Shown here: positions 1 through 5,718 of the stretch, piece by piece | Numbering within the stretch: the first letter of the stretch is position 1 | How the letters are laid out: each line of letters opens with the position of its first letter | Assembly (NCBI GenBank): GCA_031266635.1 | Contig: JAISAN010000263.1 | Coordinates: 1 to 11,510, forward strand | DNA: 11,510 bases | From: Treponema sp. | Lineage (GTDB): Bacteria; Spirochaetota; Spirochaetia; Treponematales; Breznakiellaceae | Direction of reading: 5' to 3' | The notes under the pieces: generated by a model | What the model was told of the DNA's origin: nothing | Databases searched by the model: none | The model's input: the letters and a program-made list of their open reading frames with translations, nothing else | Program-made: the position numbers and the translations under genes

Positions 1-51
1 GCCGGAGCGCTCTACTCCGCCACCACCGTGCTTCCCCTGTACGCCGGTTAA
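1..51 (+). CDS. C-terminal tail of an upstream gene (partial)
   Basis: Frame 1 is open from the window edge and stops at TAA 49-51. It gives the 16 residues AGALYSATTVLPLYAG. The tail is hydrophobic and could end a membrane protein, but it is too short to assign to a family. Codon use (GCC, CTG, ACC, GGA) resembles the neighbouring genes. It ends 25 bases before the stop of the convergent HAD gene, which fits a tail-to-tail arrangement. The alternative is that this short open stretch is chance. Confidence 0.45.
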   Translation, partial: AGALYSATTVLPLYAG

Positions 52-76
52 ACGCCGATTGACCCCCCGCTGCCGT

Positions 77-736
77 TTACACGGTATCAATGAACGCCCC
101 GGAGAACCGCCCCAGCATCTCCCCCAGCTCCCGCAAATCCCGGATCTTCGGATACCGGTAATCAGGCCAGGCGTCATATTCATCCAGCAGCACGCCTTGT
201 CCCCCCAGGGCCCGGCAGCCTTCCACATAGGCGGGGGTATCGTCAATAAAAAGCGTCTCTCCGGGGCTTGCGCCCATGCCGTCAAAGGCCCGGAAAAAGG
301 CTTCGGGATGGGGTTTCCCCTTGAGATCATTGCCCCGGATATCAAAAATATGGGTAAAAATACCGGAAAGGCCCAGCTTGCCGATGATCCGGTCCGCGTG
401 TTCACGGGGCGAATTGGTCAGAATCGCCTTGGCCTGGGAGAGGCTTTCCAGAAAAGCCCGGAGCGCCGGGTCGGGCGGGAGGGCGTCCGCCTCATCCTCA
501 GGGTGGACAAGGGCAAAATAGGCCTCAATATCGGTAAAACCCCGCTCGGCGTTGAGCCATTCCAGGGTAGTGCCGTAATCATGGAGCCGTTCCGCCCGCT
601 GCCGCCAGGCTTCCTCCGGGGAAACTCCCAGGTATGCGGCCAGAAAATCCCGAATCCGGCGGTGGACATTGTCTTCCAGGCCGTACCGGGCGGAATACAG
701 CGTGTTATCCAGATCAAAAAGGATATATTGAATCAT
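77..736 (-). CDS. HAD-superfamily hydrolase, pyrimidine 5'-nucleotidase-like
   Basis: A 219-residue soluble phosphatase of the haloacid dehalogenase superfamily. All four motifs are visible. Motif I is DLDNT (nucleophile Asp8, acid/base Asp10), motif II is TNS at 107-109, motif III is Lys141 in GKPHPEAF, and motif IV is the Asp165-Asp166 pair that holds Mg2+. Residues 15-95 form the helical cap inserted after motif I. DLDNTLY together with a TNSP motif II resembles the SDT1/PHM8 pyrimidine 5'-nucleotidase branch, so nucleotide monophosphates are a plausible substrate, but specificity within HAD enzymes cannot be read from motifs. The ATG at 736 is preceded only by a weak GGGA. The gene is divergent from corA, with 26 bases between the two starts, so any promoters overlap the neighbour's coding sequence. 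Confidence 0.85.
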   Translation of the reverse strand: MIQYILFDLDNTLYSARYGLEDNVHRRIRDFLAAYLGVSPEEAWRQRAERLHDYGTTLEWLNAERGFTDIEAYFALVHPEDEADALPPDPALRAFLESLSQAKAILTNSPREHADRIIGKLGLSGIFTHIFDIRGNDLKGKPHPEAFFRAFDGMGASPGETLFIDDTPAYVEGCRALGGQGVLLDEYDAWPDYRYPKIRDLRELGEMLGRFSGAFIDTV

Positions 737-762
737 AATTTATCCCATAGTATCGTTTATTT

Positions 763-1731
763 ATGGACCTTTCTATCATTGGATATGACCCTGCCGGCGC
801 CTGGCAGAAAAAGGCGGATACCCTGGATGAACTGCTTTCACACCGGAATTCAGCGGGGATTACCTGGATAAACGCGGAGTGCCTGGATCAGCCCCAGCTC
901 ATTCATTCCCTGGCGGAACGGTATCATATCCACCCCCTTACGGTGGAGGACATCCTCGACACCGAACAGCGTCCCAAGGTTGAGGAATTTGACGATTACC
1001 TTTTTATCACCCTGAAAGCGGTCAACCCCTCTACGAGCCTTGAGTTTGAGCATATCAGCATAGCGCTGACTGGCGACACGGTGATCACCTTTCAGGAAAA
1101 GCAGGGAGACTGTTTTGACGGGATCAGGAAGCGAATCCTCAACAATGCGGGGCGGATTCGGCGGATGGGCGCGGATTATCTTGCCTACCTGCTGATTGAC
1201 GCGGTGGTGGATAAATATTTTGCCGTTTTGGAAGGCCTGGGAGCGGGGATTGAGGATTTTGAAGACCGGGCGGTTGATGAAAACGATGAAACCCTGATCC
1301 GGGATATTCAGAAAATCAAACAGGACCTGCTCCGGGTGCGGCGGGTGATTTGGCCCCTCCGGGAAAGTCTTTCCATGCTGATACACCTTGATTCACCCCG
1401 GATTAGCGATGGCCTGGAACCCTTCCTTACCGACGTGTATGATCATGTGATCCAGGCCGCCGAAACGGTGGAAAGCTACCGGGAACTGATAGCGGGGGTA
1501 ATGGAGATAAACCTTTCGGCGGTTTCCAACCGGATGAACAAGGTGATGAAGGTTTTAACGATCATTTCCACCATATTTATCCCCCTTACCTTTATCGCCG
1601 GGGTTTACGGCATGAATTTTCGTTTTATGCCGGAACTGGAGGTACCCTGGGCCTATCCCCTTAGCCTGGGGGTCATGGCCCTTGTGGCCCTGGGGATGCT
1701 GATATACTTTAAGCGGCGGCACTGGATGTAG
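763..1731 (+). CDS. corA: CorA-family magnesium/cobalt transport protein
   Basis: A 322-residue inner-membrane channel for divalent cations, mainly Mg2+. The long N-terminal part (about 1-255) is the soluble cytoplasmic funnel ending in the charged stalk helix. Two membrane segments follow at about 262-281 and 296-315. The diagnostic YGMN signature is at 282-285, at the end of the first segment, and the protein ends in a basic tail (KRRHWM), as usual for CorA. The length matches the family. The ATG at 763 has no convincing Shine-Dalgarno sequence, and no in-frame start was seen in the 26-base gap, so the start is probable rather than certain. The Sua5 gene begins 2 bases after its stop, which suggests co-transcription. 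Transport of other metals (Co2+, Ni2+, Zn2+) cannot be excluded from sequence. Confidence 0.92.
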   Translation: MDLSIIGYDPAGAWQKKADTLDELLSHRNSAGITWINAECLDQPQLIHSLAERYHIHPLTVEDILDTEQRPKVEEFDDYLFITLKAVNPSTSLEFEHISIALTGDTVITFQEKQGDCFDGIRKRILNNAGRIRRMGADYLAYLLIDAVVDKYFAVLEGLGAGIEDFEDRAVDENDETLIRDIQKIKQDLLRVRRVIWPLRESLSMLIHLDSPRISDGLEPFLTDVYDHVIQAAETVESYRELIAGVMEINLSAVSNRMNKVMKVLTIISTIFIPLTFIAGVYGMNFRFMPELEVPWAYPLSLGVMALVALGMLIYFKRRHWM

Positions 1732-1733
1732 CC

Positions 1734-2822
1734 ATGCCCCTGCTTCCCGCTACCGATGAAAATATAGAAACCGCCGCGGCTGTTCTCGCCGCCGGGGGGC
1801 TGGTGGCCTTTCCTACCGAAACGGTCTACGGCCTGGGGGGGGACGCTTTTAATCCCCGCTCCCTGGCAAAAATTTTCGAGGTCAAAAACCGTCCCCGTTT
1901 TGATCCCCTGATCATTCATATCGCCCTTCCCGGGGCCCTGGAAGAAGCGGCGGATCTTTCCCTCTTAAGCGGGGAGGTCCGGGAAAAGGTCCGCCTCTTG
2001 ATCAGCCGTTTCTGGCCGGGCCCCCTGACCCTCATTCTTCCCAAAAACCCGAAGCTCCCCGGCCTGGCCACCAGCGGTCTTTCCACCGCGGCGGTCCGTC
2101 TTCCCGATCATCCCGCGGCCCAAAAGCTAATCCGCCTGTCCGGAACCGCGGTGGCGGCCCCCAGCGCCAACCCCTTCGGGTATTTAAGCCCCACCAGGGC
2201 GGAGCATGTGGCCGGGCTTTTGGGGGACCGCATCGACCTTATTCTCGACGGCGGCCCCTGCCGGGTGGGACTGGAATCCACGGTGCTGGATATGAGCGGC
2301 GCCCTTCCCCGGCTCCTCCGGCCCGGCGGCGTTCCCCTGGCGGAGATCGAAGCCCTGATAGGCCCCGCTTCTGCCCCCGCGGGCCCCTCCGCCGGTGCGC
2401 CGCCGAATCCCCGTTCGCCGGGCCAGCTGGGCAGCCATTACGCCCCCCGGACCGGCCTTACCGTGCTTTCCCCGGCGGAAATGGCCGTCCTTCCCTATGA
2501 CCCGGCGGGGGCCTATCTTTTTTTTGACCCCTCCTCCCGGGACCAATGGCTCGCCGGGCCGGGCCGGAAAGCAGTGCCCGACGGTGGGAAAATCGGGGCG
2601 CTTTTGGATGCCGGAACGGAAAAAAACCGCGAATTCCGGGTCCGAATCCTGTCGGAAACCGGGGATCTGACCCAGGCGGCGGCCAATTTGTTCGACATTC
2701 TCCATGAAATGGACGATTTGGGCCTTTCCCGTATTTACGCGGAACAGGTTCGGGAAGAAGGACTGGGGCCGGCCATCAATGACCGGCTTTTTCGGGCCGC
2801 CGAAAAAAAACAAGCGCCGTAA
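1734..2822 (+). CDS. Threonylcarbamoyl-AMP synthase, Sua5 type (YrdC + Sua5 domains)
   Basis: A 362-residue cytosolic enzyme that makes L-threonylcarbamoyl-AMP from threonine, bicarbonate and ATP. This is the first step of the t6A37 modification of ANN-decoding tRNAs, such as the tRNA-Thr encoded downstream. The YrdC/Sua5 catalytic domain covers about 10-200, with PTETVYGLG at 27-35, KNRPRFDPL at 51-59 (nucleotide site), SAN at 144-146, GLESTV at 179-184 and an LRPGG turn near 195. A linker carrying HYAP (235-238) leads to the extra C-terminal Sua5 domain (about 240-355). The protein is therefore the long Sua5 form, not the short YrdC/TsaC form. The ATG at 1734 lies 2 bases after the corA stop, and GGATG just upstream is a weak ribosome site, so translational coupling is likely. 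Proline-rich residues 211-230 are probably a flexible linker. Confidence 0.93.
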   Translation: MPLLPATDENIETAAAVLAAGGLVAFPTETVYGLGGDAFNPRSLAKIFEVKNRPRFDPLIIHIALPGALEEAADLSLLSGEVREKVRLLISRFWPGPLTLILPKNPKLPGLATSGLSTAAVRLPDHPAAQKLIRLSGTAVAAPSANPFGYLSPTRAEHVAGLLGDRIDLILDGGPCRVGLESTVLDMSGALPRLLRPGGVPLAEIEALIGPASAPAGPSAGAPPNPRSPGQLGSHYAPRTGLTVLSPAEMAVLPYDPAGAYLFFDPSSRDQWLAGPGRKAVPDGGKIGALLDAGTEKNREFRVRILSETGDLTQAAANLFDILHEMDDLGLSRIYAEQVREEGLGPAINDRLFRAAEKKQAP

Positions 2823-3007
2823 AATTCTTGTATAAATTATAATATTCTTCTAGTGGTAAACTGTATTTCGTTATTAAACTAAACGTAGTGCACCAGACTT
2901 CCCGGGAAGTACCAAAAGTCAGTTCAAAATCCGGTGAGCGCAACACTCCGGTTCGGAAGAACTAAGTTTTGGAAAATGGAGAAATTTATTTCTCCCGGTT
3001 GAGGAAA

Positions 3008-3047
3008 TTTCAAAATCCGGTAGCCCACAGGGACTATAATTTTGAAA
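3008..3047. repeat. Imperfect palindrome with 9-bp perfect arms
   Basis: TTTCAAAAT at 3008-3016 pairs perfectly with ATTTTGAAA at 3039-3047. Between them, TAGCCC (3021-3026) faces GGG-A-CTA (3030-3036), giving a second stem. The outer arms resemble the ends of the other palindromes in the window, but the core differs, so family membership is inferred. Confidence 0.55.
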
Positions 3048-3077
3048 CCCCAAACTTAAAAAATTGGTTCATTAAAG

Positions 3078-3107
3078 GTTTTCTCAAACTTCAGTTTTTG
3101 GGAAAAC
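3078..3107. repeat. Dispersed palindrome, CTTCAG-core type (copy 1)
   Basis: GTTTTC at 3078-3083 and GAAAAC at 3102-3107 enclose the 16-base core AAACTTCAGTTTTTGG (3086-3101). The core occurs exactly at 7078-7093 and 7122-7137 as well. It ends 18 bases before the Shine-Dalgarno sequence of the hemerythrin gene, so it will form a hairpin in that leader. Confidence 0.75.
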
Positions 3108-3136
3108 GGTTTTAAAAATTTATACAGGAGTTTACT

Positions 3137-3658
3137 ATGGAAAAAAGTAACGCGGTTGAATGGGATGACCGGTATACGGTGGGCGTTCAGATGATTGATG
3201 AACAGCACAAAGAACTTTTTAGCATGATAAATAATTTTTATCCGGGTTGTCTCAAAGAGGGGGAAAAGGCAAACATCCACTTTAAGTTGATGGTTTATGG
3301 GTTTATTAATTATATTAAGTACCATTTTGATACGGAGGAGCAGTTTCTGGAACGGCTCAAGTATCCCGACAGTATGGCCCATAAACGGCAGCATGATGAA
3401 TTTATCCGGGTCATTCTCGAAAAGATGGAAAAAGTTGAACTGGGCCAGCCGGTTTCCTTCAAAAACTTCACCCGGTATATCAGAGATTGGCTGGTAACCC
3501 ATATTACCCTTATTGATAAGAAATACGCCACATACATTCATTTTATTAACGGCCAGATAAAAACCGCTGACAAAAGCCTGCCGCCGGTTGTTCACAAAAT
3601 CGGACCGCTCCATTTCTCCGAATCCGCGGAAATCCCCTCGGAGATGTTTTTCGGCTAG
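3137..3658 (+). CDS. Bacteriohemerythrin (non-haem di-iron O2-binding protein)
   Basis: A 173-residue cytosolic protein with one hemerythrin domain (about 8-135) that binds O2 at a di-iron centre. The seven expected ligands are present with the right spacing: His24 (EQHKELF), His63 and Glu67 (HFDTEE), His82 and His86 (HKRQHDEF), and His122 with Asp127 (THITLIDKKY). The N-terminal WDDRYTVGVQMIDEQH block is typical. After residue 135 comes a roughly 38-residue tail with no recognised domain. The ATG at 3137 follows AGGAG with a 6-base spacer. Such proteins are common in microaerophilic and anaerobic bacteria, where O2 sensing, transport or scavenging has been proposed; the exact role here is unknown. 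The gene looks monocistronic, with its own leader and a probable terminator behind it. Confidence 0.93.
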   Translation: MEKSNAVEWDDRYTVGVQMIDEQHKELFSMINNFYPGCLKEGEKANIHFKLMVYGFINYIKYHFDTEEQFLERLKYPDSMAHKRQHDEFIRVILEKMEKVELGQPVSFKNFTRYIRDWLVTHITLIDKKYATYIHFINGQIKTADKSLPPVVHKIGPLHFSESAEIPSEMFFG

Positions 3659-3664
3659 TAATTT

Positions 3665-3719
3665 CCCCCGGGTCCGGGCGGTATCGGCCAGAAGGCTGTC
3701 CCCCGGGTCCGGTTTTTTC
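3665..3719 (+). terminator. Probable intrinsic terminator after the hemerythrin gene
   Basis: CCGGG (3674-3678) can pair with CCCGG (3702-3706), and the inner arms CGGCC/GGCTG (3685-3698) enclose an AGAA loop. T6 follows at 3713-3718. The sequence CCCCCGGGTCCGG appears twice, at 3665-3677 and 3700-3712, so alternative pairings exist. It lies 7 to 61 bases after the stop codon. Confidence 0.55.
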
Positions 3720-3811
3720 TGTTTTCCCGCCGGCAGAGCCCCCAGTATATTTATCCGGTCTCTTTTCGGTTCTGGAATAGGTAAATTGAGAATTGCTGCG
3801 GTATAAACCAC

Positions 3812-3840
3812 TTGACCAAGTTTATCAAACTTGTTATCTT
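3812..3840 (+). promoter_or_regulatory. Promoter for the tRNA-Thr / rpmG / secE operon with a spacer dyad
   Basis: The -35 box TTGACC (3812-3817) and the -10 box TATCTT (3835-3840) are 17 bases apart, matching 5/6 and 4/6 of the sigma-70 consensus. The predicted start is near 3847, about 20 bases before tRNA-Thr. The spacer holds a perfect inverted repeat, CAAGTTT (3817-3823) and AAACTTG (3827-3833), which could be an operator. A second, larger pair of arms, CGGTTCTGG (3767-3775) and CCAGAACCG (3842-3850), flanks the promoter. Confidence 0.65.
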
Positions 3841-3867
3841 ACCAGAACCGGATAAAATGCCCGGCTT

Positions 3868-3940
3868 GCCCTTGTAGCTCAGTTGGCAGAGCATATCCAT
3901 GGTAAGGATAAGGTCAACAGTTCGATTCTGTTCGAGGGCT
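3868..3940 (+). tRNA. tRNA-Thr (anticodon GGT)
   Basis: A full cloverleaf of 73 bases. The acceptor is GCCCTTG (3868-3874) with CGAGGGC (3933-3939). The D-arm is GCTC/GAGC, the anticodon stem is TATCC/GGATA, and the loop ATGGTAA has GGT at 3901-3903. The variable loop is AGGTC, and the T-arm is AACAG-TTCGATT-CTGTT. It reads ACC and ACU codons. The discriminator base is T3940, and CCA is not encoded, so it must be added after processing. It is the first gene of the operon, directly behind the promoter, so the rpmG message must be cut away from its 3' end. Confidence 0.95.
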
Positions 3941-3980
3941 GGGGAATTTTACAGGTACAATTCTATTTGAATGAATCTTT

Positions 3981-4002
3981 TTCAAAACTCCGGGTTTTGG
4001 AA
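3981..4002. repeat. Dispersed palindrome, CCGG-core variant
   Basis: CAAAAC (3983-3988) pairs with GTTTTG (3994-3999) around TCCGG, and TT/AA extends the arms with a one-base bulge. It resembles the CTTCAG-type palindromes except in the core. It lies in the 110-base spacer between tRNA-Thr and rpmG. Confidence 0.55.
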
Positions 4003-4050
4003 CAGTTTTTTGGTTGAATTTGCCTGAATTTGGACCAGAAGAGGTAGAAT

Positions 4051-4224
4051 ATGGCGAGCAAAAAGACCGCGGTGGAACTGGTAGCCCTGCAATGTAGTGA
4101 ATGTAAGCGGAAAAACTATACCACCAAAAAAAACCGGCGGAATACCCAGGAAAAACTTGAATTCAACAAGTATTGTCCCTTCGACCGGAAGCACACCTTG
4201 CACAAGGAAGCCAAGATTAAATAG
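4051..4224 (+). CDS. rpmG: Large-subunit ribosomal protein bL33
   Basis: A 57-residue protein near the E-site of the 50S subunit. The sequence starts MASKKTAVELVALQC and continues with the family pattern NYTTKKNRRNTQEKLEFNKYCPFDRKHTLHKE. The first zinc-knuckle pair, Cys15 and Cys18, is present, and so is Cys42, but the place of the fourth cysteine holds Asp45 (CPFD). The zinc site is therefore incomplete or uses an Asp ligand. The ATG at 4051 is preceded by AGAGG (4040-4044) with a 6-base spacer. The gene lies between two tRNA genes, and tRNA-Trp starts 6 bases after its stop. This tRNA/rpmG/tRNA/secE order is common in bacteria. Confidence 0.95.
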   Translation: MASKKTAVELVALQCSECKRKNYTTKKNRRNTQEKLEFNKYCPFDRKHTLHKEAKIK

Positions 4225-4230
4225 GTTTTT

Positions 4231-4303
4231 AGGCCAGTAGCTCTAATGGTAGAGCGCCGGTCTCCAAAACCGGATGTTGTGGGTTCGAGTCCTACCTGGC
4301 CTG
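4231..4303 (+). tRNA. tRNA-Trp (anticodon CCA)
   Basis: A full cloverleaf of 73 bases. The acceptor is AGGCCAG (4231-4237) with CTGGCCT (4296-4302). The D-arm is GCTC/GAGC, the anticodon stem is CCGGT/ACCGG, and the loop CTCCAAA has CCA at 4264-4266. The variable loop is ATGTT, and the T-arm is GTGGG-TTCGAGT-CCTAC. The discriminator base is G4303, as expected for Trp. No 3' CCA is encoded. It sits between rpmG and secE, so cutting it out separates those messages. Confidence 0.96.
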
Positions 4304-4456
4304 GGAAAAATGCCCGGCGGTCATGGACAGGAAGTCCGAGACCGGAGGGGAGTCCTACCTCCTGGATGCCGCGAAAGCGGCGTCGAAAGGGAAGAAATGC
4401 CCGCATAAGCGGGCCAAATAGGCCAGCAGGGTTTGAATCCTGGCTGTGGACCTTGT
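4304..4456 (+). other. Structured spacer after tRNA-Trp with tRNA-like fragments; candidate RNA or secE leader
   Basis: No gene is visible, but the RNA folds into consecutive stems. They are CGGTC/GACCG with inner GGAC/GTCC (4318-4344), GGAGG/CCTCC (4344-4362), GATGCCGC-GAAA-GCGGCGTC (4365-4384, 8 pairs and a GNRA loop), GCCCGC-ATAA-GCGGGC (4399-4414), and CAGG/CCTG around GTTTGAAT (4427-4442, T-arm-like). GAGTCCTACCT at 4350-4360 repeats tRNA-Trp 4287-4297, and AGGCCAG at 4420-4426 repeats its acceptor strand at 4231-4237. It may be tRNA-derived debris, a processing element or a regulatory leader. It matches no RNA family I can name. Confidence 0.45.
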
Positions 4457-4468
4457 AAAGAGGATGGT

Positions 4469-4648
4469 ATGAATAAATTAGTTCAATTTATCAAGGAATC
4501 CTATGCGGAACTCCGAAAGGTCATTTGGCCCAGCAGGGAAGACGTAGTCAGTTCTGTTAAGGTGGTTATTATTTCTACTATAATAATAGCGGCGGTTTTG
4601 GGATTGGTCGATGTGTTGCTTCTCTTCGGTATACGGGCTATATTCTAA
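4469..4648 (+). CDS. secE: Preprotein translocase subunit SecE
   Basis: A 59-residue inner-membrane protein that clamps the SecY channel of the Sec translocon. The amphipathic N-terminal part carries the family motif ELRKVIWPSRED (14-25). One membrane segment follows at about 31-54, so this is the short single-pass form found in most bacteria rather than the three-pass E. coli form. The start at 4469 is chosen over the in-frame ATG at 4433 for two reasons. AGAGGA (4459-4464) lies just upstream of it, and the 12 extra residues would be encoded by the T-arm-like hairpin sequence. nusG follows after 17 bases, which is the standard secE-nusG pairing. Confidence 0.95.
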   Translation: MNKLVQFIKESYAELRKVIWPSREDVVSSVKVVIISTIIIAAVLGLVDVLLLFGIRAIF

Positions 4649-4665
4649 GGATAAAAAGGAAAAAC

Positions 4666-5223
4666 ATGGCTACCGGCTGGTATGTCCTGCATACCTATTC
4701 AGGATATGAAAATAGAATAGAGAAAATTATCCGCATAATGATTGAAGGGAGAGATCTTAACAAGGATATCGTGCGGGATATAAAAGTGCCTTCCGAGGAA
4801 GTGGTAGAGGTTCGGGATGGCAAAAAACGGACCCAGGTTCGGAAATTTCTCCCCGGTTATATACTGGTGGAGATGGACCTCCCCGATTTGGACTGGAAGG
4901 CGACGTGCGCCAAGATAAAAAAAATTCCGGGGGTAACAGGTTTTGTCGGAACTCCCGCGGATAAAAAGCCCCAGCCCCTCACCGGGGACGAGGCCCGGTC
5001 TATTCTGCAAAAATCCGGGGAAATTAAGGGCGAGCGGCCGGCCCGGGCCCGGCAGAGTTTCTCCGCTGGGGAACAGGTCAAGATTATTGACGGGCCCTTT
5101 GAATCATTTACCGGGACCATCGAAGAGGTTAACCAGGAGAAAAACAAGCTCCGGGTGATGGTCGGTATATTTGGACGTAATGCTCCTGTAGAAGTTGATC
5201 TGCTACAGGTGGAGAAGTTGTAA
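4666..5223 (+). CDS. nusG: Transcription elongation/antitermination factor NusG
   Basis: A 185-residue cytosolic factor that binds the clamp of RNA polymerase, suppresses pausing, and couples to Rho or to ribosomal protein S10. The NGN domain covers about 4-112, starting WYVLHTYSGYENRIEK and including FLPGYILVEM (61-70) and the GVTGFVG stretch (89-95). The KOW domain (about 133-185) starts GEQVKIIDGPFESFTG and carries the conserved IFGR (168-171) followed by PVEVDL. The length is normal for the family. The ATG at 4666 follows AAGGA (4656-4660) with a 5-base spacer. It sits 17 bases after secE and 63 bases before rplK, the usual order in bacteria. Confidence 0.97.
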   Translation: MATGWYVLHTYSGYENRIEKIIRIMIEGRDLNKDIVRDIKVPSEEVVEVRDGKKRTQVRKFLPGYILVEMDLPDLDWKATCAKIKKIPGVTGFVGTPADKKPQPLTGDEARSILQKSGEIKGERPARARQSFSAGEQVKIIDGPFESFTGTIEEVNQEKNKLRVMVGIFGRNAPVEVDLLQVEKL

Positions 5224-5286
5224 AGTAGGAGAGGGGTATCCCCTCGCTAGTCCGGCGCGGGCCGGATACACTACGAAGGAGTATAT
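5224..5286 (+). promoter_or_regulatory. rplK leader with two tight hairpins; candidate L1 autoregulation site
   Basis: GAGGGG-TAT-CCCCTC (5231-5245) and TCCGGC-GCGG-GCCGGA (5251-5266) are perfect hairpins. GTAG (5225-5228) can pair with CTAC (5271-5274) to close them into a three-way junction. AAGGAG at 5276-5281 is the rplK ribosome site, so closing the junction would crowd it. In E. coli, free L1 represses the L11-L1 message through a leader that mimics its 23S site. The GTAGGAGAGG string here resembles, from memory, the GUAGGAUAGG of that 23S region. The role is inferred. Confidence 0.5.
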
Positions 5287-5718
5287 ATGGCAAAAAAGAA
5301 AATTGCCGCGTTAATCAAGCTCCAGTGCCCTGCGGGAAAGGCCACGCCGGCCCCTCCGGTTGGACCTGCTCTGGGGCCCCACGGGGTCAGCGCCCCCCAG
5401 TTTGTTCAGCAGTTTAATGACCGGACAAAAACCATGGAACCGGGCCTTACTATTCCGGTGGTAATCACTGTATATGCGGATAAGTCCTTTACCTTTATCC
5501 TTAAAACGCCCCCGGCTTCGGTACTGATTAAGAAAGCCATTGGCCTTGAGAAGGGATCGCCGGAATCCCATAAGACCAAGGTGGGCAAGATCCCCCAGGC
5601 CAAGCTTGAGGAAATCGCCAAATTGAAAATGGCGGACCTTTCCGCCAACGATATTGCGGGCGCCGTAAAGATAATTGCCGGGACCGCCCGGTCTATGGGT
5701 GTGGAGGTAGAAAAATGA
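5287..5718 (+). CDS. rplK: Large-subunit ribosomal protein uL11
   Basis: A 143-residue protein at the base of the ribosomal stalk. It binds the GTPase-associated region of 23S rRNA and takes part in factor binding and the stringent response. The N-terminal domain has the proline-rich PPVGPALG (23-30) and GVSAPQFVQQFND (33-45), the segment that thiostrepton contacts in known ribosomes. The C-terminal rRNA-binding domain (about 75-143) includes the GTARSMGVEV end (132-141). The length is normal for the family. The ATG at 5287 follows AAGGAG with a 5-base spacer. The stop overlaps the rplA start in ATGA (5715-5718), so the two genes are probably translationally coupled, as L11 and L1 usually are. 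Confidence 0.98.
   Translation: MAKKKIAALIKLQCPAGKATPAPPVGPALGPHGVSAPQFVQQFNDRTKTMEPGLTIPVVITVYADKSFTFILKTPPASVLIKKAIGLEKGSPESHKTKVGKIPQAKLEEIAKLKMADLSANDIAGAVKIIAGTARSMGVEVEK

Larger units (their letters stand above)
2823..3136 (+). promoter_or_regulatory. Spacer/leader of the hemerythrin gene: possible promoter and chain of hairpins
   Basis: These 314 bases carry no credible gene. A perfect TATAAT lies at 2838-2843 in an AT-rich run, but no good -35 box is seen 16-18 bases upstream, so the promoter is tentative. Downstream come several inverted repeats: the perfect 14-base palindrome ACTTCCCGGGAAGT (2897-2910); AGTTC/GAACT arms at 2921-2963 around an imperfect CCGG stem; GGAGAAA/TTTCTCC (2978-2995); TTTCAAAAT/ATTTTGAAA (3008-3047); and GTTTTC/GAAAAC (3078-3107). 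The last two belong to, or resemble, the dispersed palindrome family. AGGAG at 3126-3130 is the ribosome site of the next gene. Confidence 0.5.

Noticed and set aside
59..871. A 270-codon plus-strand frame across the HAD gene and into corA
   Set aside because: It lies antisense to a gene with all four HAD motifs, and its own translation has no recognisable features.
2788..2807. Inverted repeat TTTTTCGG-GCCG-CCGAAAAA at the end of the Sua5 gene as a terminator
   Set aside because: The stem is followed by A residues on the plus strand instead of T, and it lies inside the coding sequence.
4325..4345. AGGAAGTCCGAG resembles the conserved 5' P4 strand of RNase P RNA
   Set aside because: The region is only about 150 bases, no partner ACAGAA-type strand is present, and RNase P RNA is more than twice as long.
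4246..4458. A 70-codon plus-strand frame across tRNA-Trp and its spacer
   Set aside because: It translates the tRNA itself and the hairpins after it. The composition is Arg/Pro-rich with no ribosome site, so it is not a gene.
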